Of a DNA stretch of 64,000 nucleotides, positions 57,658 through 64,000 are shown in pieces. Both the position numbers and the translations under genes were made by a program. The first letter of the stretch is position 1. Every line of letters starts with the position of its first letter. Below the pieces are notes generated by a model, which was given only the letters and a program-made list of their open reading frames with translations, did not search any database and was not told where the DNA came from. This DNA is from Actinophytocola sp050699935 (lineage in GTDB: Bacteria > Actinomycetota > Actinomycetes > Mycobacteriales > Pseudonocardiaceae). The DNA is taken from assembly GCF_050699935.1 (NCBI RefSeq), contig NZ_JBOHGB010000006.1, positions 1-64,000 of the forward strand. The letters are read 5' to 3'.

Positions 57658-58767
57658 CTAGGGAAGCCCGGCGCGCAGGGCGCGGATCCGTTCCAGCGCC
57701 TCGCCGAAGGCATCGCCGTCGAGGGTGCCGTCGACGAGTGCGCCGGCCAGGGCCATGGTCGCCTGGTCCCCCTGCTCGACGTCGCGGGCCGAGGCGAGGA
57801 TCAGGTCGACACCCGCCTGGGCGGCGAGCACCGCTCGGTTGCCGGTCGAGCCGAAGTCGTCCAGGGCGCCGGCCTCCAGCGCGTCGGAGACCGTCACGCC
57901 CGTGAAACCGTTGCGGGAGCGCAGCTCCTGCTGAACGACCACGGAGGACAGTCCGGCCGGGCGCGCGGGGTCCAGCGCCGGGTACACCGCCCAGGACAGC
58001 ATCACGAGCTTCGCCCCCGCGGTGATCGACGCCTGGTACGGCGCCTCGTGCACACTGCGCAAAGTGGACAGTGGGACGTCCAGGGTGACCGGCCGGGTGT
58101 CGGTGTTCTGGTCGGCGTTCGCCGGGCCCAGGCCCGGGAAGTGCTTCAGCGTCGAGGCGACACCCTCCGCCTGCTGCGCGGTCTGGTAGTTCGCACCGAG
58201 CCGCGACACGGCGGCCGGGTCCATGCTGAACGACCGCTCGAACTGGTCCATCAGGTCACCCGGCGCGTGGTAGACGTCGAGCACCGGCGCCAGGTTCACA
58301 TTCATGTCGACACCCGCGAGGTTCTCCCCCGCGCCCCGCCCCGCGTTCGTGGCCGCCGCGGCGGGGTCGGCGGACTGGCCGACGTCCTTGTGCGACAGGG
58401 CCGGCTCGCCGGGCAGCCGGCGGACCTCACCGCCCTCCTGGTCGGTCATCAGCAGCAACGGCTCGCGCACCGGGCTCTCCGCGGCGGCCGCGCGCAGCTG
58501 CGCCACGACGCCGGTGATCTGCGGCAGGCTGGACACGTTCTCGCCGAAGAAGATCACACCGGCGGCCTCGCCCGCGCGGATCCGGTCGAACAGGCCCTGC
58601 GGCGGGGTGAGCCCCGGGTAGGAGTAGATGACCCGCTGCCCGGCGGCCTGCCGCGCGAAGGCGGCCAGGCCCACGTCGGCCGCACCGGCCGTCCCCTGGG
58701 TCCACACCACCCCACCAGCGACGATCGCCAATGCCGCAACCAAGCGGGAAACCCGACCACGTCGCAT
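57658..58767 (-). CDS. Secreted GH3 beta-N-acetylhexosaminidase-like protein
   Basis: 369 residues with a signal peptide (SRLVAALAIVAGGVVWTQGT, then AGA). The GH3 TIM barrel shows VIFFGENV, LLLMTDQEGGEVRRLPG, VDMNVNLAPVLDV, GVASTLKHFPGLGPANADQN and the catalytic Asp in FTGVTVSDALEAGALDD. NagZ-type enzymes have KHFPGHGxTxxDSH, so the flexible loop is changed here (KHFPGLG, no nearby DSH). It should act on peptidoglycan or other GlcNAc glycans outside the cell. ATG 58767 follows AAGGAGGT. Confidence 0.85.
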   Translation of the reverse strand: MRRGRVSRLVAALAIVAGGVVWTQGTAGAADVGLAAFARQAAGQRVIYSYPGLTPPQGLFDRIRAGEAAGVIFFGENVSSLPQITGVVAQLRAAAAESPVREPLLLMTDQEGGEVRRLPGEPALSHKDVGQSADPAAAATNAGRGAGENLAGVDMNVNLAPVLDVYHAPGDLMDQFERSFSMDPAAVSRLGANYQTAQQAEGVASTLKHFPGLGPANADQNTDTRPVTLDVPLSTLRSVHEAPYQASITAGAKLVMLSWAVYPALDPARPAGLSSVVVQQELRSRNGFTGVTVSDALEAGALDDFGSTGNRAVLAAQAGVDLILASARDVEQGDQATMALAGALVDGTLDGDAFGEALERIRALRAGLP

Positions 58768-58861
58768 GGACCCCGACCTCCTTGGCGCTGCGTGGGTCAA
58801 CGATAACCCAGAAGGCTTACAAGTGGTGAGTTACCAACAAGCCGGATCAGCCCACGACCGG

Positions 58862-59542
58862 TCAGGCTATGCCCTCGTCTCGGTCCTCGTCGGGGCGGCG
58901 GTGGTACCTGTCGACGTACTCCTGCTGGGACAGCTCGCGGATCGCGGCCATCACCTCGTCGGTGATCGCGCGGCGGGCACGCTGGTCGCGCTCGGTCACC
59001 CGGGAGAAGTCCATCGGTGCGCCGAAGCGGATGCCGACCCGCGCGTACCGCGGAATCCTGCCGCCGCGCGGCATCAGCATCTGCGTCCCGAACAGCGCGA
59101 CCGGCACCACCGGCGCGCCGGTGGTCAGCGCGAGCACGGCCACGCCGGTGTGCCCGCGGTAGAGCCGGCCGTCGAGCGACCGGGTGCCCTCGGGGTAGAT
59201 CGCGAAGACGCCGCCGCCGTTGAGCACGGTCTGGCCGGCGTTGAGCGCGGCGAGGCCCGCGTGCGCGTTGCCGCGCTGCACCGGGACGAAGCCGAGCGCG
59301 TCGACGAACGCGGCCATCAGCCGGCCCCGCAGGCCGCGGGCGGTGAAGTACTCGGCCTTGCCCAGGAACCGGACCTGCCGGCGGACGACGAGCGAGATCA
59401 CCGCCGTGTCGAGCACCGCGCGGTGGTTCGCCGCGATGATCACCGGGCCCTCGGCCGGCACGTTCTCCAGGCCTTCGACCCGCGGTCGGTAGACGAGCCG
59501 TACGAGCGGTGCCAGGACATAGCGGACGAACTGGTAAAGCAA
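58862..59542 (-). CDS. 1-acyl-sn-glycerol-3-phosphate acyltransferase (PlsC) family
   Basis: 226 residues. It carries the acyltransferase blocks NHRAVLDTAVI (H-x4-D), RFLGKAEYF, IYPEGTRSLDG and GAPVVPVALFGTQ. The N-terminal helix YQFVRYVLAPLVRLVYRP anchors it to the membrane. It should put a second acyl chain on lysophosphatidic acid or a related glycolipid. TTG 59542 follows GGGGGAGG; the ATG at 59578 would add 12 residues. Confidence 0.88.
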   Translation of the reverse strand: MLYQFVRYVLAPLVRLVYRPRVEGLENVPAEGPVIIAANHRAVLDTAVISLVVRRQVRFLGKAEYFTARGLRGRLMAAFVDALGFVPVQRGNAHAGLAALNAGQTVLNGGGVFAIYPEGTRSLDGRLYRGHTGVAVLALTTGAPVVPVALFGTQMLMPRGGRIPRYARVGIRFGAPMDFSRVTERDQRARRAITDEVMAAIRELSQQEYVDRYHRRPDEDRDEGIA

Positions 59543-59619
59543 GGGCCCTCCCCCGGTCTCGGCAAACGGGCCCAGCATAGGCGCCGGGTACCGCGCGGAG
59601 GGCGCCCCGCGGGACGGCG

Positions 59620-59868
59620 CTACTCGACGTCCGGGCGCTCGGCGCTCAGCCTGCGGTCCGGGTCCTCGCCCCGGCTCCGCTCGTAGGGCGTCGTGCCGTA
59701 CCGGGCGGCCGCCGACCAGTGCTCCGGCGGGTCGGCGCCCTCCTCCAGCGAGTCGGCGTCGAGCCGGTCCTCGTCGAGTCCTCGGCGGAGCTCAGCGCCG
59801 CCGGGTCTGCGCCACCTCGTCCGGGTTCCGCGTGTCCTTCGGCGGGGTGCCCGGGTCGACGCCCTCAT
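59620..59868 (-). CDS. Small acidic DUF5709-like protein
   Basis: 82 codons. The C-terminal ~55 residues (DEDRLDADSLEEGADPPEHW, YGTTPYERSRGEDPDRRLSA) fit DUF5709-like proteins of actinobacteria. The first ~25 residues are Arg/Thr-rich and look like a wrong frame; family-like sequence for that part is in the overlapping frame at 59792-59872. A frameshift between the two, or an internal start, should be considered. Confidence 0.45.
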   Translation of the reverse strand: MRASTRAPRRRTRGTRTRWRRPGGAELRRGLDEDRLDADSLEEGADPPEHWSAAARYGTTPYERSRGEDPDRRLSAERPDVE

Positions 59869-59872
59869 GCAT
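59792..59872 (-). CDS. Tiny 26-residue frame, possibly the displaced start of the DUF5709-like gene
   Basis: From ATG 59872 it reads MHEGVDPGTPPKDTRNPDEV and six more residues to a TGA. The composition is typical of small acidic actinobacterial proteins and it starts 5 bases upstream of, and overlapping, the preceding gene's stop region. It may be a real micro-protein or the true N-terminus of the 59620 frame after a frameshift. Confidence 0.3.
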   Translation of the reverse strand: MHEGVDPGTPPKDTRNPDEVAQTRRR

Positions 59873-60059
59873 CGGGCCAGTCCTCCTCCTCGGACGGCAC
59901 GGGAAGGCTCTGCTCCCGCAGGTCCGCCGGATTCGCCTCGACGTCCGTGCTCGGCACCTCGTCCGGCTCGGTGTCCTCGGTGTCCTCGGTCAGATCCCGT
60001 TGCTGCTCCAGCACGTCGGCCTCGTTCGCCGGGTCGCCGGCGCCGTTCTCGGGGCGCAT
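59865..60059 (-). CDS. Small acidic protein, unknown function
   Basis: 64 residues: RPENGAGDPANEADVLEQQR, DLTEDTEDTEPDEVPSTDVE, ending SEEEDWPDA. The NEADVLEQQ motif recurs in small hypothetical proteins of actinobacteria. No fold or role can be given. ATG 60059 follows GGGGAGG and overlaps the stop of the upstream gene (ATGA), so the two are coupled. Confidence 0.6.
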   Translation of the reverse strand: MRPENGAGDPANEADVLEQQRDLTEDTEDTEPDEVPSTDVEANPADLREQSLPVPSEEEDWPDA

Positions 60060-60508
60060 CACGCCTCCCCCGACCACTGCAGCAGCGCGATCGTCATGGT
60101 CAGCGCGCGGCGCACGGTTTCCAAGCCGCTCAACGGATCCAGCTGCCGCACGGCGAGGTCCAGCTGGAACTGCGCGTCCTGCGGACAGCCGTTGAGGTCG
60201 GCCAGCAGGGCGCGGATCGTGGCACGCGCGTGCGGCTCGAGTTCGTCGATCGAAACCGGCTCGTCGGCGACGTCGCGCAGGTCCACCGCGAACGCGGGCT
60301 GCTGCTTGTCCGGGCCGACACTGTGCCGCACCGCTCTAGCCCCGAGCTGGATCAGTTCCGCCACGACGCCGCGGATGTATGGCCTGAGCTGATCTCCTTG
60401 CTCCACCACGGACTCCAGCGTGTCGGTCAACCCGTCCGCGTCACTGTCGAGTACACAGTGGACGAGCCGGTGCGCGGTCACCTGGGCGGTCGATCCCTCA
60501 CTGCGCAT
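60059..60508 (-). CDS. Conserved hypothetical helical protein
   Basis: 149 residues without membrane helices or signal peptide. Predicted mostly helical: AHRLVHCVLDSDADGLTDTL, DELEPHARATIRALLADLNG and LETVRRALTMTIALLQW. I do not recognise the family. ATG 60508 follows GGAAGGAG. It is coupled to a small acidic protein gene and shows no sign of damage. Confidence 0.6.
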   Translation of the reverse strand: MRSEGSTAQVTAHRLVHCVLDSDADGLTDTLESVVEQGDQLRPYIRGVVAELIQLGARAVRHSVGPDKQQPAFAVDLRDVADEPVSIDELEPHARATIRALLADLNGCPQDAQFQLDLAVRQLDPLSGLETVRRALTMTIALLQWSGEA

Positions 60509-60624
60509 CGGTCGTGCTCCTTCCGTGCGGTCGCGTGTGGAGTGCCCGCCGGCGCGGACATCGAAACCGTATGAGGTGAACGTGACCGGCCGGCAGCGCC
60601 GTTCGTCGGGGTCTGGTCTCGGGC

Positions 60625-60793
60625 TCAGTCGACGGACAGCGCGCGCACCAGATCACCGACCCGCGGATCGTCCAGTGCCCGGGCCACGTCGGCCTGGGCG
60701 ACGATCCCGACCAGCCGGTCACCGTCGAGCACGGGCAGGCGCCGGACCTGGTGCACCGACAGCCGGGCCATCGTCGCGGCGGCGTCGCCGGCT
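60625..60793 (-). pseudogene. CBS-domain protein remnant (C-terminal end)
   Basis: AGDAAATMARLSVHQVRRLP, VLDGDRLVGIVAQADVARAL is the second half of a CBS pair. Family members have an N-terminal CBS domain of ~70 residues before this; here the frame continues into Arg-rich sequence unlike the family (residues before AGD). The 5' part seems to have been lost by deletion at about 60795. Confidence 0.6.
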
Positions 60794-60882
60794 CGCACGC
60801 GCGAACGAGTTTCACGGCACGCCGCGCGGGCTACTCGCCGTTCGTGGTTCCGGTCCGAATCACCGGACGAGAGGTACAAGCC

Positions 60883-61317
60883 ATGAATACCAACAGCTAC
60901 GTGACGTTCTTGCTGATCGGTACCGTGCTCGTGCTCGTCGACGGCCAGATCATCTACCGCAACGGCCGCAGGTTGCTCCAGCAGTCCGCGCCGAACGCGT
61001 CAGCGGAGTCGCTGACCAGGCTCGTGACGGTCTTATTCCACTTCGTCGTGCTGGGCGTGCTCGCGCTCATCTCGACGATGGACGTGCCGGCCGACACCCC
61101 GACTGAGAGCGTCGTGTTCCGGCTCGGCGTCGCGCTGGTCATCATCGGCATCGCGCACTGGATCGCCGTGCTCGCGCTCGGCCGCCTCCGAGACCGCCAG
61201 GAGTTCGACGAGTTCGCCCACGAGCGGGAGGCTCGTCGGCTCGCGAACGAGCAGGCGAACGCCGCGTACGGCTCGCGCGTCACCTCTCGCGTCACGGAGC
61301 GGGGCGAGACGCCCTAG
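60883..61317 (+). CDS. Small membrane protein with three TM helices
   Basis: 144 residues. TM helices: FLLIGTVLVLVDGQIIY, LFHFVVLGVLALIST and LGVALVIIGIAHWIAVLALG. A charged cytoplasmic tail of ~45 residues follows (RQEFDEFAHEREARRLANEQ). No family is recognised with confidence. ATG 60883 is preceded by GAGAGGTACAAGCC, an acceptable ribosome binding site. Probably monocistronic; converges with prs. Confidence 0.65.
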   Translation: MNTNSYVTFLLIGTVLVLVDGQIIYRNGRRLLQQSAPNASAESLTRLVTVLFHFVVLGVLALISTMDVPADTPTESVVFRLGVALVIIGIAHWIAVLALGRLRDRQEFDEFAHEREARRLANEQANAAYGSRVTSRVTERGETP

Positions 61318-61323
61318 TCCGCT

Positions 61324-62253
61324 CTAGAACAGCGCGCTGACCGACTCCCCGTCGTGTATCCGGCGCATCGCCTCGGCGAGCGCGGTCCCGACGGAGAGCA
61401 CGGTCAGCTTCGAGTTGCTCTCCGCGATCGGCACGGTGTTCGTGCAGACGATCTCCAGCACGTCGGTCTGGTCACCGATCCGCTTGAGCGCGTCCGCGGC
61501 GAACAAACCGTGCGTGCAGGCGACGCGGATCGAGCGGACACCCTGCTCGCGCAGCCGGTCGAGGAGCTCGAGCACCGTGCTGCCCCGGGCGATCTCGTCG
61601 TCCAGCACGATCACGTCGCGACCGGCGACCGCCCCGATGATCGAGCTGATCTCGACCTTGTCCTCGGCGAACCGCTGCTTCGCCCCCGCCGCCACCGGGA
61701 CGTCCAGCAGGCTCGCGAAGTGCGACGCCGGCTTGGCGTTGCCCAGGTCCGGCGACACGACGATCGTGTTGTCCAGATCCAGGCGCCGGAAGTAGGCGGC
61801 GAGCTCGCGCAGTGCGTGCAGGTGGTCGACCGGGATGCTGAAGAACCCGTGCACCTGCGGGGAGTGCAGCGTCATGGCGAGCACCCGGTTCGCCCCGGCC
61901 GCGACGAGCAGGTCGGCGACGAGCCGGCCGCCGATCGAGATGCGCGGCGCGTCCTTCTTGTCCGACCGGGCGTAGGCGTAGTGCGGCATGACGACCGTCG
62001 TTCGTGCGGCGGACGCCCCGCGCGCGGCGTCGAGCATGAGCAGCAGCTCGACGAGGTTCTCCTGCACCGGCGCGACGAGCGGCTGGATGATGAACACGTC
62101 GCGCTCGCGGCAGTTCGCCTGCAGCTGCACCTCGAGACAGTCGTTGGCGAACCGCGTCACCCGTACCGGCTCCAGCGGAACGTCCAGGTGCGCGCAGATC
62201 TCCGCGGCCAGATCCAGATGTGCGCTGCCGCTGAAGACCACGATCTCCCGCAC
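61324..62253 (-). CDS. prs: Ribose-phosphate pyrophosphokinase family protein
   Basis: 309 residues. It has the N-terminal FSGSAHLDLAAEICAHLDVP, RDVFIIQPL, PHYAYARSDKKDAPR, the FFSIPVDHLHAL metal-binding segment, VVSPDLGNAKPASHFA and a PRPP loop VIVLDDEIARGSTVLELL. Canonical enzymes have DDMIDTGGT here, so the loop is changed (DDEIARGST). It makes PRPP from ribose 5-phosphate and ATP if active; it looks like a divergent paralogue, possibly class II-like. GTG 62253 with GGGGAGT upstream. Confidence 0.85.
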   Translation of the reverse strand: MREIVVFSGSAHLDLAAEICAHLDVPLEPVRVTRFANDCLEVQLQANCRERDVFIIQPLVAPVQENLVELLLMLDAARGASAARTTVVMPHYAYARSDKKDAPRISIGGRLVADLLVAAGANRVLAMTLHSPQVHGFFSIPVDHLHALRELAAYFRRLDLDNTIVVSPDLGNAKPASHFASLLDVPVAAGAKQRFAEDKVEISSIIGAVAGRDVIVLDDEIARGSTVLELLDRLREQGVRSIRVACTHGLFAADALKRIGDQTDVLEIVCTNTVPIAESNSKLTVLSVGTALAEAMRRIHDGESVSALF

Positions 62254-62370
62254 TGGGACTCCCCTGCTCGACCCGCCTGCCGTCCGCCCCGAATGCTACG
62301 GGCGCACCAGAACGGCCACCGCCGGAGCACCGCTGGCAAGGTCGCTCCGACCGGAGGAGAGCCCGAGGGG

Positions 62371-62403
62371 GTCCGGGCCTGCCGGCGTGCGGCCGGCCCG
62401 GAC
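62371..62403 (-). terminator. Hairpin after katG
   Basis: GTCCGGGCC (62371-62379) pairs with GGCCCGGAC (62395-62403). It begins 7 bases after the katG stop on the minus strand. Confidence 0.6.
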
Positions 62404-62410
62404 TCCGGGA

Positions 62411-64000
62411 TCAGTTCAGGTCGTACCGGTCCAGGTTCATGACCTTGGTCCAGGCGGCCACGAAGTCGTGCACGAACTTCTCCCGCGCGTCGTCGCTCGC
62501 GTAGACCTCGGCCACGGCACGCAGCTCCGAGTTCGAGCCGAACACGAGGTCGACGCGGCTGCCGGTCCACTTGACCTCGCCCGTGGCGTGGTCGCGGCCC
62601 TCGAAGGACTCGGAGGTTTCAGGGTCCTGGGACTCGGCCGTCCCCGCCGCCCGCCACTGCGTGCCCATGTCGAGCAGGTTCACGAAGAAGTCGTTCGTCA
62701 GCGACCCGGGGCTCGACGTGAACACGCCCAGCGGGGACTGCTGGTGGGTCGCGCCCAGGACACGCAGGCCGCCCACGAGGACGGTCATCTCGGGCGCGCT
62801 CAGGGTCAGCAGGTTCGCGCGGTCGATCAGCAGATACTCCGAGGGCAGCCGGTGGTTCTTCCCACGGTAGTTGCGGAACCCGTCCGCGGCCGGCTCGAGC
62901 GGGACGAACGACTCCACGTCCGTCTGCTCCTGCGACGCGTCCGTCCGCCCCGGGGTGAAGGGGACCCGGACGTCGTGGCCGGCGTCCTTCGCGGCCTGCT
63001 CGACCGCGGCGCACCCGCCGAGCACGATGAGGTCGGCGAGCGAGATCCGCTTCCCGCCGGTCTGCGCGCTGTTGAAGGACTCCTGGATCCCCTCCAGCGT
63101 GCGCAGCACCGTCGCCAGCGTGTCGGGGTCGTTGACCTCCCACTCCCGCTGCGGCTCGAGGCGGATCCGGGCACCGTTCGCCCCGCCGCGCTTGTCGCTG
63201 CCGCGGAACGTCGAGGCCGAGGCCCACGCGGTGGACACGAGCTGTGGGACCGACAGTCCCGAGGCGAGGATCTGGCCCTTCAGGTCGGCGACGTCCGCCT
63301 CGCCGACCTGATCGTGATCAATGGCGGGGACCGGGTCCTGCCAGATCAGCGTCTCCCGCGGCACGAGCGGGCCGAGGTAGCGCTGGATCGGTCCCATGTC
63401 GCGGTGGGTCAGCTTGAACCACGCGCGCGCGAACGCGTCCGCGAGCTCGTCCGGGTGCTCGAGGAAGCGCCGCGAGATCGGCTCGTAGATCGGGTCCATC
63501 CGCAGCGCGAGGTCGGTCGTCAGCATCGTCGGCGGGCGGGACAACGACCCGTCCTCGGGGTCCGGCACGGTGTTGGCGCCGGCACCGGCCTTCGGCCGCC
63601 ACTGGTTGGCGCCCGCGGGGCTCTGCTCCAGCTCCCACTCGTAGCCGAACAGGGTCTCGAAGAAACTGTTGTCCCACGTCGTCGGGGTGGGCGTCCAGGT
63701 GACCTCGAGGCCACTGGTGATCGCGTCGCGGCCCTTGCCGGTGCCGTAGCTGTTCTTCCAGCCGAGGCCCTGCTCCTCCAGCGGAGCGCCCTCGGGCTCG
63801 GGCCCGACGTGTTCCGTGTCGGGAGCCGCGCCGTGCGCCTTGCCGAACGAGTGGCCGCCCGCGATCAGCGCGACGGTCTCCTCGTCGTTCATCGCCATGC
63901 GCCGGAACGTCTCGCGGATGTCACGGGCCGCGGCGAGCGGGTCCGGGTTGCCGTTCGGGCCCTCGGGGTTGACGTAGATGAGGCCCATCTGGACGGCGGC
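62411..64000 (-). CDS. katG: Catalase-peroxidase, 5' end outside the window
   Basis: About 529 C-terminal residues are present. The first visible residues QMGLIYVNPEGPNGNPDP contain the Tyr of the Trp-Tyr-Met crosslink; the proximal heme His is in ALIAGGHSFGKAHGA; then WKNSYGTGKGRDAITSGLEV, the linker and the second, heme-free domain with SLADLIVLGGCAAVEQAAKD. The crosslink Met is in the TSGLEV... region as in the family. It decomposes H2O2 and may activate isoniazid-like drugs. The N-terminal distal Arg-Trp-His motif lies beyond base 64000. Confidence 0.95.
   Translation of the reverse strand, partial: AAVQMGLIYVNPEGPNGNPDPLAAARDIRETFRRMAMNDEETVALIAGGHSFGKAHGAAPDTEHVGPEPEGAPLEEQGLGWKNSYGTGKGRDAITSGLEVTWTPTPTTWDNSFFETLFGYEWELEQSPAGANQWRPKAGAGANTVPDPEDGSLSRPPTMLTTDLALRMDPIYEPISRRFLEHPDELADAFARAWFKLTHRDMGPIQRYLGPLVPRETLIWQDPVPAIDHDQVGEADVADLKGQILASGLSVPQLVSTAWASASTFRGSDKRGGANGARIRLEPQREWEVNDPDTLATVLRTLEGIQESFNSAQTGGKRISLADLIVLGGCAAVEQAAKDAGHDVRVPFTPGRTDASQEQTDVESFVPLEPAADGFRNYRGKNHRLPSEYLLIDRANLLTLSAPEMTVLVGGLRVLGATHQQSPLGVFTSSPGSLTNDFFVNLLDMGTQWRAAGTAESQDPETSESFEGRDHATGEVKWTGSRVDLVFGSNSELRAVAEVYASDDAREKFVHDFVAAWTKVMNLDRYDLN

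Overview
The window is 64 kb of high-GC DNA with actinobacterial gene content: a conservon-type operon, an SigL/RslA-like and an SigD/RsdA-like sigma/anti-sigma pair, a DGPF-linked ECF sigma factor, many GTG/TTG starts and several apparently leaderless genes. The RsdA-like gene, the coiled-coil/tyrosine-recombinase pair and the rifampicin monooxygenase suggest a Pseudonocardiales (Amycolatopsis-like) or related filamentous actinomycete; that placement is an inference. Both ends cut genes: a ThDP-dependent enzyme on the left and katG on the right.

Layout. 1-6.3 kb: tail of a ThDP enzyme, then a conservon (NIT-type sensor kinase, roadblock/LC7, DUF742, small GTPase) followed by an MHYT membrane protein and a lipoprotein. 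6.3-8.1 kb: a lower-GC island with a frameshifted radical SAM/SPASM peptide-maturase-like gene and a pentapeptide-repeat gene, next to a 5' fragment of a creatininase-family gene. 8.1-13.8 kb: an intact creatininase-family gene facing a five-gene overlapping operon (zinc-type dehydrogenase, PTPS homologue, GT4 glycosyltransferase, LPG-synthase-like flippase, RibA paralogue), with a divergent CDP-alcohol phosphatidyltransferase. The RibA carries Met at the position of the catalytic-site Tyr, which predicts a formamidopyrimidine product. 13.9-17.8 kb: a receiver-only response regulator with DosR-box-like repeats, a secreted metalloprotease and a secreted lipase. 17.8-21.5 kb: a halogenation mini-cluster (flavin reductase, RebH-like tryptophan halogenase, cation/proton antiporter).

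22.2-23.4 kb holds a dead LLM-class oxidoreductase gene interrupted by a 74-bp tandem repeat. 23.5-29.8 kb: secreted GH15 glucoamylase, then cysD-cysNC-sulfotransferase, a PAPS-making sulfation operon. 29.8-34.7 kb: a Tet/OtrA-type ribosomal protection gene with a leader peptide and hairpin, an SGNH esterase and a group II PLP decarboxylase. 34.8-40.8 kb: ATP-grasp remnant, SnoaL-like protein, two secreted peptidoglycan-active proteins, an amidohydrolase, and an SigL/RslA-like pair. 41-47 kb: rifampicin monooxygenase behind a rifamycin-associated element, an XRE-ImmA protein with an unrecognised partner, and a coiled-coil protein divergent from a tyrosine recombinase across a long inverted repeat. 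47-52.2 kb: SigD/RsdA-like pair, DHFR-like + DGPF + ECF42 operon, divergent hisS. 52.3-60.8 kb: a DapA-family protein that has lost its catalytic lysine, a 122-bp tandem duplication, acyltransferase, small stress-type membrane genes, broken MarR/EamA genes, GH3 hydrolase, PlsC-like acyltransferase, small acidic proteins and a CBS remnant. 60.9-64 kb: small membrane protein, divergent PRPP synthetase and katG.

Best candidates for undescribed biology: the pterin-like/envelope cluster at 8.1-13.8 kb, the radical SAM/pentapeptide island, the coiled-coil/recombinase pair with its inverted repeat, and the halogenation cluster. Several decayed genes (radical SAM, LLM, EamA, CBS, DapA-like) show that the accessory parts of this region are eroding.
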